Shown: in pieces, positions 26,252 through 35,880 of the stretch
Numbering within the stretch: position 1 is the first letter of the stretch
Layout: every line of letters begins with the position of its first letter
Origin: Pedobacter psychrodurus
GTDB lineage: Bacteria > Bacteroidota > Bacteroidia > Sphingobacteriales > Sphingobacteriaceae
DNA: 64,000 nucleotides
Assembly: GCF_004331735.1 (NCBI RefSeq)
Contig: NZ_SJSO01000004.1
Location: 335,392-399,391 of the forward strand
Direction of reading: 5' to 3'
Notes under the pieces: model-generated
Databases searched by the model: none
What the model was told of the DNA's origin: nothing
What the model saw: only the letters and a program-made list of their open reading frames with translations
Made by a program: the position numbers and the translations under genes

Positions 26252-29083
26252 ATGAAACTTAAAAAAACAATATATTATATCTTATCTACGCTTGTTTTTG
26301 TGGCTGTAACAGATGAGCTTCAAGCGCAACAAAAAGATAGTGTTGCCACCAAAACTGAAGTGGTGAACTTTAGAACAGCAGCTAGGCCAATTGGCTATGG
26401 CAATCAACAAAAAAGCCATACTACTGGAGCAATATCTTCCATAAGCGGAGATGAAATTAGAGATGCTTTTAATAACAGAATAGGAAATGCCCTTATCGGA
26501 AGGCTTCCGGGTCTAACTATTAGACAGAATGGATTTGAGCCAGGTGCGAGCAGCACCAACTTAAATATTAGAGGTGTCAATACTTATGGATTTAGCAATG
26601 CACCATTAGTTATTGTTGATGGATTTATGGCTGACTATGACCAATTGGTTCCAGAGGAAATCGAAGAGATCTCCATCCTCAAAGATGCGAGCGCAACTGC
26701 AGTTTACGGTTTAAGAGCAGCAAATGGCGTAATTTTGGTAACTACCAAAAAAGGTAAAATTCAGCCCTTGGCTATTAATTTTAACGCCCAATATGGTGTT
26801 CAAAATCCCGTGTCCTTACCCAGGTTTTTGGATTCTTACAGTTATGCTTTTCTATTAAATGAAGCTAGGAGAAACGATGGCTTAGGCGAATTATATACCA
26901 GTGACGATCTCCAAGCATTTTCTAATAAATCAGATCCTATAAATTATGCCAACGTAAATTGGTATGATGAGGTATTTAGAAACACAGCTCCTCAATCTAA
27001 TTATAACCTAAATTTTAAAGGAGGCACATCTGTTGTACGTTATTTTGCCTCACTTAATGGGATTTTAGCAGATGGTTTGTACAAGAAATTTGGTGATGAA
27101 AGTGAAGAGAGCAGCAACTCAAAATATAGCCGGTTAAACTTCAGGTCTAATATTGATATTTCTCTAAACAAGAACCTTTCAGCCATATTAAATTTAGGAG
27201 CTGCAGTTGAAGATAAAAGAAACCCAGGAGAGTTAACTACTAACAATACAATAAGTTTATTGGATAGAATTACACCAAATTCGTTTCCGGTGCGCTTGGG
27301 CAATGGTTCATTTGCAGGTAATAACCTTTTGAGTAATCCGGTTGGTGATTTATTAAGTACTGGTTTTTCAACATCTAATAGCACCACTTTACAGGCATCA
27401 TTTAGGCTTAACCAATTATTGGATATGATAACGCCTGGGTTAAAAGCAAGTGCTGCAGTTTCCTTTAATAGCTTTTATTCAGGCCTATCAAACAAAAGAA
27501 AAACTTATACTCGATTCTCCACCGGGGCAAATGCAACCCAATTTGGTCAAAGCACAAGTTTAGTGGGTACAGAAGGTGTACAAAGTCAGTGGACAAATAA
27601 CGCATTGCAAGCATCTTTAACCTATAGTCGTATTTTTGATAAGCATGACATTTCTGCAATGGCCATTTTCAATTCAGATTATTATCTAATTAATAAGGCT
27701 TATCCAGGAACGAATGCCGCTGGCAATGATATCCCATATAAAACAAATGGCGTTTCTTCAAGAATTACCTACGTTTATAGCGATAAGTATATTGCAGAAT
27801 TTTCGGCAGCATACCAAGGAAGTAATGCTTTTGCTAAGGGAAATCGTTATGGATTTACACCAGCAGGTTCTTTAGGTTGGATTGTATCTAATGAAGATTT
27901 TTTAAAGGGTAGTAAGGTCATCGAATTTTTAAAACTAAGAGGATCTTATGGTTTTGTTGGCAATGAAAACATAGGTGGTTTACGATTTGGTTACGCACAA
28001 AGATACCCATTTGTTGATGGTTATATTTTTACAGGAACATCTAAACTAGGAGCAATAACCGAAGGTCAAAGAGCAAATCCAGAACTTACTTGGGAGAAGG
28101 AAAAGAAGGCAAACGTGGGGTTTGAAATGAATTTTGCCAAAGGCTTTGGTTTAATTGTAGACTTATTCCAAAATAACAGGTTTGACATTCTAGATAAACC
28201 GAATTCAACAATACCATTAATAGTTGGTTACAATGGGGTTCCAGAGACCAATTTAGGTAAGGTTAAAAATAAGGGTTTGGAAGCAATGATTTCTTATCAA
28301 AGTAACCAATCAAAAAAGCTACAATTCAACTTTAATGCACAAGCATCTTATAATAAAAACGAAATAGTTTTTAATGATGAACTTACACAGGTAAATGCTG
28401 CACGAGTAACAACGGGTATGCCAGTAGGATACGGATATGGTTTAGAGGCAATTGGTTTTTTTAGCGGAGCTGATGTAAGCGACAATACAATAGCTCGCCC
28501 GACGGGGTTGGTAATAAGACCAGGTGATATTAAGTACAGAGATATTGGTGGGCCATTGGGCGTACCAGATGGTATAATTGATGATAATGACAGTGCTCCA
28601 ATAGGCAACTATAATCTTCCCGATTGGACATTTTCATTCCAATCTGGTGTAAGTTATAAAGGTGTAGATCTAAATCTTGTTTTTCAAGGTGTAACCGGCA
28701 TAAACCTGAACCTGAGTGGAAATAGATATTATGCTTTTCAGAATAATGGGAAGGTTTCAGAAATCGCTTTAAAAAGATGGACTCCTGAGACAGCATCAAC
28801 AGCAACTTATCCAAGGCTCTCTTCAATAGATAATACCAACAACTTTAATAGCTTCTCTACATTTTGGAAAAGAGATGCAAGTTATCTTAAATTGAGAAGT
28901 GCAGAAATAGGATATACCTTACCTGTAAAGACGCTTAAGCGATTGGGTTTACAGAAAACTAGAGTATTCATCAATGGTACCAATCTATTTTCTTTAGATC
29001 ATTTAGATGAGGCTGATGTAGAGGCTCTGGGTGGTTATCCAGCTTTAAGAACAGTTTCTTTAGGGCTTAATCTACATTTTTAG
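26252..29083 (+). CDS. SusC-like TonB-dependent transporter lacking the usual N-terminal domain (pair 2)
   Basis: 943 residues from the ATG at 26252; a TTG two codons upstream is an unlikely start. After the signal (ending ELQAQ) the sequence goes straight to the plug (IGYGNQQKSHTTGAISSIS). The roughly 80-residue carboxypeptidase-regulatory-like domain found in pair 1 is therefore absent. Plug motifs LIVDGFMADY-like and AVYGLRAANGVILVTTKKG are present and the barrel ends in VSLGLNLHF. It is probably a second import channel for a different part of the same glycan. Confidence 0.93.
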   Translation: MKLKKTIYYILSTLVFVAVTDELQAQQKDSVATKTEVVNFRTAARPIGYGNQQKSHTTGAISSISGDEIRDAFNNRIGNALIGRLPGLTIRQNGFEPGASSTNLNIRGVNTYGFSNAPLVIVDGFMADYDQLVPEEIEEISILKDASATAVYGLRAANGVILVTTKKGKIQPLAINFNAQYGVQNPVSLPRFLDSYSYAFLLNEARRNDGLGELYTSDDLQAFSNKSDPINYANVNWYDEVFRNTAPQSNYNLNFKGGTSVVRYFASLNGILADGLYKKFGDESEESSNSKYSRLNFRSNIDISLNKNLSAILNLGAAVEDKRNPGELTTNNTISLLDRITPNSFPVRLGNGSFAGNNLLSNPVGDLLSTGFSTSNSTTLQASFRLNQLLDMITPGLKASAAVSFNSFYSGLSNKRKTYTRFSTGANATQFGQSTSLVGTEGVQSQWTNNALQASLTYSRIFDKHDISAMAIFNSDYYLINKAYPGTNAAGNDIPYKTNGVSSRITYVYSDKYIAEFSAAYQGSNAFAKGNRYGFTPAGSLGWIVSNEDFLKGSKVIEFLKLRGSYGFVGNENIGGLRFGYAQRYPFVDGYIFTGTSKLGAITEGQRANPELTWEKEKKANVGFEMNFAKGFGLIVDLFQNNRFDILDKPNSTIPLIVGYNGVPETNLGKVKNKGLEAMISYQSNQSKKLQFNFNAQASYNKNEIVFNDELTQVNAARVTTGMPVGYGYGLEAIGFFSGADVSDNTIARPTGLVIRPGDIKYRDIGGPLGVPDGIIDDNDSAPIGNYNLPDWTFSFQSGVSYKGVDLNLVFQGVTGINLNLSGNRYYAFQNNGKVSEIALKRWTPETASTATYPRLSSIDNTNNFNSFSTFWKRDASYLKLRSAEIGYTLPVKTLKRLGLQKTRVFINGTNLFSLDHLDEADVEALGGYPALRTVSLGLNLHF

Positions 29084-29124
29084 TTGAACAGGTTATTGAA
29101 TATATATTATTAAAAAATACGATA

Positions 29125-30837
29125 ATGAAGATCAAAAATACCAACTATATATTTCTAATTGTGCTGATAGTATGCGGTTCATGTCAAAAACTAGACCGTG
29201 AGTTAGATACTGATCTAACGAAAGATCAATTAGAATCTACTTATAACAGCCTTCAGAGCTTGCTTACAGGCGTATATTCAACTCTTCCATATGGGTTAAC
29301 ACAACTGGATAGGGCAACTATGGCTTCTGCTACAGACGAAGCAGAATTTACAAATGAGACAAATCGTGTTCAGCTTCTCAATCAAGGTGCATGGACGGCC
29401 ATCAACAATCCTGCAGACGTTTGGGGTGCATTTTATCAGGGCATCAGGAGAGCTAATTTATTTATAGAGACAGCAGATCCTGCGAAAGTGAATTTGGACA
29501 TATTTAAGGGTACTGCCAATTATCAAATTAGGATAGACGAGATAAAAAGATGGGAATTTGAAGTTCGCTTTTTAAGGGCATTCTATTATTTCGAACTCAT
29601 CAAACGTTATGGTGGAGTTCCTATCATCACTAAAACTTTAAATGAGAATGATGTTGCAAGCCTTAAAAGAAACACTTTAGAAGAATGTGTAAAATTTATT
29701 GCTGATGAATGTGATTTAGCGGCAGCCAATTTACCAGTTTCATCTGGCGCATATGCTACTGCAGATCAGGGCAGGGCTACAAAGGCAGCCGCGTTAACAT
29801 TAAAGAGTAGGTTACTTCTTTATGCGGCCAGCGATTTGTTCAATACCCCGTCATGGGCTATCGGATTTACAAATACTCAACTTGTTTCTTTGCCAGCAGG
29901 AGATCGTATGGCTAGATGGAAAGCAGCGGCTGATGCTGCGAAAGCTGTAATTGATTTGCCAGCAGTACCTGCTCTAACTGCTAATACTAACTACCGAACC
30001 TTATTTACTACTCCCTATGCTACTGGAGTTATTTTTGCCAGAAGAACCGAAGCTAATAATGAATTTGAACTTGCTAATTTTTCAGTAGGATTTGATAGAG
30101 GGCAAGGAGGTATTACTCCAAGTCAAAACCTTGTAGACGATTATGAAATAAGAATTGGTACAACCTGGGTTGATTTTGATTGGAATAATCCTGCCCATAG
30201 CGCTGCACCATATACCAATCGTGATCCAAGAATGGCATTAACTGTGGTAACCAATGGATCGTCGTTCCAATCAAGGGCAGTTCCTATTCAAACCTTTACT
30301 GGTGGATTGGACGGTGCTCCTAAACCTAATGCCACTAAAACTGGTTATTATTTAAGGAAGTATGTAAACGAAGCAACTAACTTAACAACTGGAGCAGGGA
30401 ATGCCGTACATAGCTGGATATATTTTAGAATCGAAGAAGTTTTTCTCAATTACGCAGAGGCACTTAATGAATATGCTCCAGGAAACCCTGACATTAAAAT
30501 TTATTATGACAGGGTAAGGACAAGGGCGGGTGTTGCATTAACTGGTTTGAATACTACTGAAAATCAAGTAAAGGTGCGTGATAGAATACGTAGAGAAAGA
30601 AGGGTTGAGTTTGCCTTTGAAGATCATAGGGCATGGGATGCCAGACGATGGATGATTGCACCAACAGTATTTAATGCTCCCTTAAGAGGAGTAACCGTCG
30701 CCAATACAATGCCTGCGGCAACTTATACACCATTTAACCTAGAAGCTAGGAACTTTACTCCAAAAATGTATTTATTCCCTATACCGTTAAATGAATTAAA
30801 TATTGCTAAAGGTTTGGTACAAAACCCACTTTGGTAA
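29125..30837 (+). CDS. SusD-like glycan-binding lipoprotein (pair 2)
   Basis: 570 residues with the lipobox IVCGSC (Cys20). SusD motifs are FLRAFYYFELIKRYGGVPII, KSRLLLYAASDLFN, RIEEVFLNYAEALNEYAPG and RIRRERRVEFAFEDHRAWDARRW. The end LNIAKGLVQNPLW is the standard SusD finish. It follows its SusC by 41 bases and precedes the DUF1735-PKD gene. Confidence 0.95.
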   Translation: MKIKNTNYIFLIVLIVCGSCQKLDRELDTDLTKDQLESTYNSLQSLLTGVYSTLPYGLTQLDRATMASATDEAEFTNETNRVQLLNQGAWTAINNPADVWGAFYQGIRRANLFIETADPAKVNLDIFKGTANYQIRIDEIKRWEFEVRFLRAFYYFELIKRYGGVPIITKTLNENDVASLKRNTLEECVKFIADECDLAAANLPVSSGAYATADQGRATKAAALTLKSRLLLYAASDLFNTPSWAIGFTNTQLVSLPAGDRMARWKAAADAAKAVIDLPAVPALTANTNYRTLFTTPYATGVIFARRTEANNEFELANFSVGFDRGQGGITPSQNLVDDYEIRIGTTWVDFDWNNPAHSAAPYTNRDPRMALTVVTNGSSFQSRAVPIQTFTGGLDGAPKPNATKTGYYLRKYVNEATNLTTGAGNAVHSWIYFRIEEVFLNYAEALNEYAPGNPDIKIYYDRVRTRAGVALTGLNTTENQVKVRDRIRRERRVEFAFEDHRAWDARRWMIAPTVFNAPLRGVTVANTMPAATYTPFNLEARNFTPKMYLFPIPLNELNIAKGLVQNPLW

Positions 30838-30869
30838 ATGGTTTATTCCCAAAAATAATTATAATAATA

Positions 30870-31664
30870 ATGAAGATATTTAAAATAATCCCGGTTTTTG
30901 CAGTTGTTTCTACGCTGCTATTCTCTTGTTCTAAAACAGAAGATGTGGTTGATGCTGCCTATCTCCCGCAACAGGTTTACCTACCTGCCGCAAACCCAAG
31001 TAACGCACCAACTGGTGTTTATTTTGTTAACTCGGTAGCCGTACCAGGACAAACTTTCCGTTATACCATTGATTTGCCTACCAGCAAATTCAACATTCCT
31101 CTATCTGTATATCGTTCAGGAGTAGATAGAAAAGGAGTTGTTACGGCAAATCTTTCTATAAATGCAGATACGGTTGCCAAATTATTACTTGTTCCTGGAA
31201 AATTTCCAGTTGGAACAGAAGCCTTGCCGACTGACAAATATACCTTGACGCCAACAGTAAATATTGCCGATGGGGCTGATATTGCATTATTTTATTTAGG
31301 TGTTGATCTTAATTATTTGAGAGCCAACCTTACTAAAAAGTTTGCAATTGCAGTTAAGGTAAGTAGCACTCAAGTTAGTACAAGTAATTTGAGCCATGCT
31401 GTTATATTAATCGATCCGGCTTTTTTGGTTCCAACAGCTAATTTTACTGCGGTTGCTAATGCAAAAGTGGCTAGTTTTTCTAACACATCATTAAATGCAG
31501 TTACTTACTCATGGGATTATGGAGATGGCACAACTGTTTCAACTGCCAAAGAAGCACCGCATACCTATGCAACTGCTGGCACTTATGTGGTTAAATTAAC
31601 TGCATTTGGGCCACTTGGAGAAGTAAATAAAGCTGTTAAAACTTTATCAGTAGTAATTAATTAA
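30870..31664 (+). CDS. DUF1735-PKD surface lipoprotein, probable glycan-binding protein
   Basis: 264 residues. I chose the ATG at 30870, directly before a lipoprotein signal (TLLFSCSK). The frame is open upstream to 30831, but that stretch is not signal-like and overlaps the susD stop. Residues about 30-185 are a DUF1735-type immunoglobulin-like domain (TFRYTIDLPTSKFNIPLSV). Residues about 190-264 are a PKD domain (YSWDYGDGTTVSTAKEAPHTY). The position after SusD is where surface glycan-binding proteins are usually encoded. No catalytic motif. Confidence 0.8.
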   Translation: MKIFKIIPVFAVVSTLLFSCSKTEDVVDAAYLPQQVYLPAANPSNAPTGVYFVNSVAVPGQTFRYTIDLPTSKFNIPLSVYRSGVDRKGVVTANLSINADTVAKLLLVPGKFPVGTEALPTDKYTLTPTVNIADGADIALFYLGVDLNYLRANLTKKFAIAVKVSSTQVSTSNLSHAVILIDPAFLVPTANFTAVANAKVASFSNTSLNAVTYSWDYGDGTTVSTAKEAPHTYATAGTYVVKLTAFGPLGEVNKAVKTLSVVIN

Positions 31665-31684
31665 TATCTACTTAGCTATTCGTC

Positions 31685-33019
31685 ATGATTAAAAGCAGAA
31701 GGGACTTCATCAAAAATATATCTATTGCAAGCAGCAGTGTTTTATTTGCCCCATCATTAGCATCAGCCAACAGTTTTTTTATGGGTTCACCGAATGATAA
31801 AGTTCTGCTAGGCATAATGGGCGTAAATAGCCGTGGAGATTTTTTGGCGAAAAATTTTGCCAAACTACCGAATGTAGAAATTGCGTATATCTGCGATCCT
31901 GATGCAAAAGTTTTAGCAAGAGCTATAGAGGCCATAGCGAAATTAACTGGTAAAAAACCACAAGGTTTCGCTGATGTGAGAAAAATGCTCGAAAAGAAAG
32001 ATTTTGATGGAATGGCTATTGCAGCACCCGATCATTGGCATGCACCAGCTGCAATTATGGCATTACAAGCTGGTAAGAACGTGTACGTAGAGAAGCCATG
32101 CAGTCATAATCCAAGGGAAGGTGAATTGTTGGTTGAGGCCAGCAAGAAATATAAAGGCCTAGTACAAATGGGCAGTCAAAGGAGAAGCTTTAACAACGTT
32201 AATGAAATGATAGCCAAGCTCCATCATGGAGCCATAGGTAGAGTATATTTTGCAAGGGGATGGTACACAAATAATAGGGCATCAATAGGAAAAGGTAAGG
32301 TTATTCCCGTTCCAGAACATTTGAACTTTGATTTATGGCAAGGGCCTGCACCACGTGCTGCTTATCGCAGTAATTTGGTTCACTATAATTGGCATTGGTT
32401 TTGGAATTGGGGTACCGGCGAGGCATTAAATAATGGAACACACGAACTTGACGTTATTCGCTGGGGCTTAGGTGTTGATTACCCAATTGAGGTTACCTCA
32501 TCTGGCGGCCGCTTTCATTGGCAGGATGATTGGGAAACGCCAGATACCCAAACTATTACCTATAAATTCCCAAACCAAACTGCAGCTAGCTGGGAAGGAA
32601 GGAGTTGCAATGGATATAATTCTGAAGGTTCTGGAAGGGGAGTGGTTTTTTATGGTGATAAAGGAACGATAGTTTATGGTGGGGCCAATAGCTACCAAAT
32701 GTTTGACCTTGCCAATAAGTTGATTGCAGATGTAAAAGACAATACCAAGTTTGACCCAACAAATAAGGTAAGCCCTACCGAAAATTTGGATGCATTACAC
32801 TTATTGAATTTTGTTGAAGCTATTCGTGGTAAAGAAAAAATTAACGCACCAATTTTAGATGGACATAAATCTACATTGCTTCCCCAATTGGGAAACATAG
32901 CCTATCGGGTAGGAAGGGTACTTAATTGCGACCCTACTAATGGACACATACTAAAAGATAAGGAAGCCATGAAACTATGGAGCAGAGCTTATGAAAAAGG
33001 CTGGGAAGTTAAAGTTTAA
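31685..33019 (+). CDS. Tat-exported Gfo/Idh/MocA-family oxidoreductase
   Basis: 444 residues. The leader SRRDFIKNISIASSSVLFAPS is a twin-arginine signal ending near ASA, so the protein is probably folded with NAD(P) before export. A Rossmann domain follows (GIMGVNSRGDF) with the family EKP motif (E136-K137-P). The C-terminal alpha/beta substrate domain has GTGEALNNGTHELDVIRWGL. The family oxidises or reduces sugars, and some NAD-dependent members are glycosidases (GH109) or 3-dehydrogenases. A DUF1080 gene starts 18 bases on, a pairing that suggests 3-keto-glycoside chemistry. Confidence 0.88.
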   Translation: MIKSRRDFIKNISIASSSVLFAPSLASANSFFMGSPNDKVLLGIMGVNSRGDFLAKNFAKLPNVEIAYICDPDAKVLARAIEAIAKLTGKKPQGFADVRKMLEKKDFDGMAIAAPDHWHAPAAIMALQAGKNVYVEKPCSHNPREGELLVEASKKYKGLVQMGSQRRSFNNVNEMIAKLHHGAIGRVYFARGWYTNNRASIGKGKVIPVPEHLNFDLWQGPAPRAAYRSNLVHYNWHWFWNWGTGEALNNGTHELDVIRWGLGVDYPIEVTSSGGRFHWQDDWETPDTQTITYKFPNQTAASWEGRSCNGYNSEGSGRGVVFYGDKGTIVYGGANSYQMFDLANKLIADVKDNTKFDPTNKVSPTENLDALHLLNFVEAIRGKEKINAPILDGHKSTLLPQLGNIAYRVGRVLNCDPTNGHILKDKEAMKLWSRAYEKGWEVKV

Positions 33020-33037
33020 TGTTTAAAAAATTTTAAT

Positions 33038-33784
33038 ATGCAATTTACCAAGCTGAAAGCCTTGATACTACTGTTATTGCTATGTGATAACGCCATGGGT
33101 CAGGATAAAAGTTTAACACAAAATAAGCTAACTAATAAGGAAGTAAAAAAAGGCTACCAACTTTTGTTTGATGGGGAAACCAGCAATGGATGGCGAAGTG
33201 TATCTAAAACAACTTTCCCCAATAATGGTTGGGAAATTAAAAATGGGGAGTTACGCATACTTCCCGCGGCAAAAAACAGCCATGTTGCCAATGGTGGAGA
33301 TATTGTTACGCAAAGAAAATTCAAATATTTTGATTTAACCTTAGATTATAAAATCGCCCCTGGAGGCAATAGCGGCTTAAAGTATTTTGTTACAAATGAG
33401 AAAGGAGCTTCACTAGGGTTAGAATTTCAGATTCTTGATGACGTACTTAATGATGATGCCAAGGCTGGTGTAAATGGAAATCATACTTCATCATCATTAT
33501 ATGATATGATTACTGCAAAAAAAGCAAAAGCAAAAGAATTGGCTGCGGGCAATTGGAATAACATTCGGTTAGTAGTTTACCCTAATAAAAGAATAGTACA
33601 TTATTTAAACGGAAAAATTGTGGTTGACTACATCAAGGGCTCTCCAAAATTTACAGCATTAATTGCCAAAAGCAAATACAGCAAGATACCCAATTTTGTA
33701 ACCAATAATGAAGGTCATTTGCTGTTACAGGACCATGGAAGTGAAATTAGCTTTAGGAACATAAAAATTAAAGAGCTTAACTAA
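33038..33784 (+). CDS. DUF1080 (3-keto-disaccharide hydrolase-like) secreted protein
   Basis: 248 residues with a signal peptide (1-21). The rest is a concanavalin-like jelly roll with FDGETSNGWRS, GWEIKNGELRI, DLTLDYKIAPGGNSGLKYFV and the final LLLQDHGSEISFRNIKIKEL. Proteins with this domain have been reported to cleave 3-keto-glycosides by elimination or hydrolysis. Tight coupling to the upstream oxidoreductase supports this role. Confidence 0.85.
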   Translation: MQFTKLKALILLLLLCDNAMGQDKSLTQNKLTNKEVKKGYQLLFDGETSNGWRSVSKTTFPNNGWEIKNGELRILPAAKNSHVANGGDIVTQRKFKYFDLTLDYKIAPGGNSGLKYFVTNEKGASLGLEFQILDDVLNDDAKAGVNGNHTSSSLYDMITAKKAKAKELAAGNWNNIRLVVYPNKRIVHYLNGKIVVDYIKGSPKFTALIAKSKYSKIPNFVTNNEGHLLLQDHGSEISFRNIKIKELN

Positions 33785-33873
33785 AATAAATAGTTTGCTT
33801 ACCCGCACTGTATATCATTTAATAAAAACTTTTAGCATAAGAGCCGCTCCCGTTTTAAGAACATATTTACCTT

Positions 33874-35877
33874 ATGAAGATTGAATTTAAAAAAAATATC
33901 AATAGCTGTATCCTAATTTTGCTATGCATATTTAGTTTCAAGGCATCTGCACAAGAACAAGTTTTTGGCAAGCCAGGAACCTTTATGGTGGGCTGTAACT
34001 ATTGGGCATCTCATGCAGGAACCCACATGTGGTCTAATTGGCGTACTGAAGTTATTGAGGCAGATTTTAAGCAATTAGCTGCAAATGGAATAAAGGTACT
34101 ACGCGTATTCCCATTATGGCCAGATTTTCAACCTATAAATAAGATTTATACTTCTGGTGGTGATGTGAAATATATTTCTTTCAAAGATGAATCTTTACCG
34201 CTAACCGAGGTTGGGCAAAATGGGGTAAGTGAACAACAACTACAACATTTTGAGGTTTTAACAAACTTGGCAAAAAAATATAAATTAAAATTAGTAGTTG
34301 GATTAATTACAGGCTGGATGAGTGGACAATTATATGTGCCACCTGCGCTAGAGGGAAAAAATATTTTAACCGATCCCGAATCTTTAATGTGGCAGCAAAA
34401 ATTTGTAACCACTTTTGTTAAAAGGTTTAAAGATAAAACCTCTATTGTAGCTTGGGATTTTGGCAATGAATGTAATGTAATTGAGAACGTTAAAAATCCT
34501 TTTCAGGCGTACGTTTGGTCATCAGTTATTTCAGGAGCTATAAAAAGTATAGATCATTCACGCCCAATAGTTTCTGGCATGCATGGCTTAACCGCCGACG
34601 AAAAAGGACCATGGTTAATAAAAGATCAGGCAGCGCTAACAGATATATTAACTACCCACCCGTATTCTTTATGGACACCCTACGCAAGTCAGGATCCAAT
34701 TAATAGCTTGAGAACAATTATCCATGCAGCGGCCGAAACTTCTATGTACAGTGATGTAGCTGGCAAGCCATGCCTGGTAGAAGAAACAGGAGTAATGGGG
34801 CCTATGGTTGGCGGTGAAACGGAAAAAGTAGCCTTTGCCAGAACCGCATTATTTTCTAACTGGGCAAATGACGGTTTGGGTACATTTTGGTGGTGTGCGT
34901 ACGATCAGACCAAGTTGCCATACGCACCTTATAACTATGCTTCGGTTGAAATGGAATTAGGCCTGATTAAAGAGGATAGGACTCTAAAACCTGTATTGGG
35001 AGAGTTTAAGAAATTTAGTAAGTTTATTGATCAATTGCCATTCCAGATACTTCCCTCAAGGAAAAAGGAAGCAGTCTGCATTTTAAGCAACAACCAAGAT
35101 AATTGGGCAGTAGCTTACAGCAGTTATATTTTGGCTAAACAGGCGGGATTTGATTTTTCATTTCAGAAGGCCGGGCAGGAACTTAAAGATGCACCACTCT
35201 ACCTATTACCCTCTATTAAAGGAATTGATGCGGTTTACAATGACTATTGGACCAAACTGTTGTTAAAGGTAAGTAAAGGAGCTACTTTATATATTTCTTT
35301 AGATGATGCCTATTTACCTTCGTTTACAGAACCGCTGGGTATTGAAATAGCTACAAATAGCAAAAGAGCTGGCCTAATTAATTTCATCTCAAAATTACCT
35401 TCTGGTGAAAATTTAAATTTTTCTGCTTCCGCTGAACGTCGCTATCAAATTAAAAACAAAACTGCCACATTACTGGCAGCAGAGGCTGATGGGAATCCCT
35501 CTTTTTTACAAGCCAATTATGGAAAAGGTAAAATATATCTCCTCACATTTCCATTAGAATTAAACCTAGCTAAAAAACCTGGCGCTTTTGATGTTGGGCA
35601 ACCTAAATATAGCGGAATTTATCAAACGATAGCCAATTCGTTAATCAACGAGCGCATACTTACTCAACAGCATCAGAGTGTTCTAACAACTGAACATTCG
35701 ATAAGTGATAGTGAAAAAATAGTCATACTAATCAACTATAACCCTTTAGATGCAGATACTAAAATACAGTTAAAAACCGGATGGAAGATTGAAAGCAGTT
35801 TATATGGTGATTTGCCAAACGAAAATGACGCGAGGTTGAAAGGAAATGATGCACTGGTTCTTCACTTAAAAAAATAA
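33874..35877 (+). CDS. GH5-like clan GH-A glycosidase, secreted
   Basis: 667 residues with a signal peptide (1-26, ending ASA-Q). The TIM barrel is about 30-390. E199 in WDFGNECN is the expected acid/base and E304 in LVEETGVMG the nucleophile. Residues about 400-600 form an alpha/beta domain resembling the trimerisation (class I amidotransferase-like) domain of GH42/GH5 enzymes, and a short beta domain ends the protein. GH5 includes endo-glucanases, mannanases and xanthanases; the subfamily is not visible by eye. GH92 starts three bases after its stop. Confidence 0.75.
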   Translation: MKIEFKKNINSCILILLCIFSFKASAQEQVFGKPGTFMVGCNYWASHAGTHMWSNWRTEVIEADFKQLAANGIKVLRVFPLWPDFQPINKIYTSGGDVKYISFKDESLPLTEVGQNGVSEQQLQHFEVLTNLAKKYKLKLVVGLITGWMSGQLYVPPALEGKNILTDPESLMWQQKFVTTFVKRFKDKTSIVAWDFGNECNVIENVKNPFQAYVWSSVISGAIKSIDHSRPIVSGMHGLTADEKGPWLIKDQAALTDILTTHPYSLWTPYASQDPINSLRTIIHAAAETSMYSDVAGKPCLVEETGVMGPMVGGETEKVAFARTALFSNWANDGLGTFWWCAYDQTKLPYAPYNYASVEMELGLIKEDRTLKPVLGEFKKFSKFIDQLPFQILPSRKKEAVCILSNNQDNWAVAYSSYILAKQAGFDFSFQKAGQELKDAPLYLLPSIKGIDAVYNDYWTKLLLKVSKGATLYISLDDAYLPSFTEPLGIEIATNSKRAGLINFISKLPSGENLNFSASAERRYQIKNKTATLLAAEADGNPSFLQANYGKGKIYLLTFPLELNLAKKPGAFDVGQPKYSGIYQTIANSLINERILTQQHQSVLTTEHSISDSEKIVILINYNPLDADTKIQLKTGWKIESSLYGDLPNENDARLKGNDALVLHLKK

Positions 35878-35880
35878 AAT

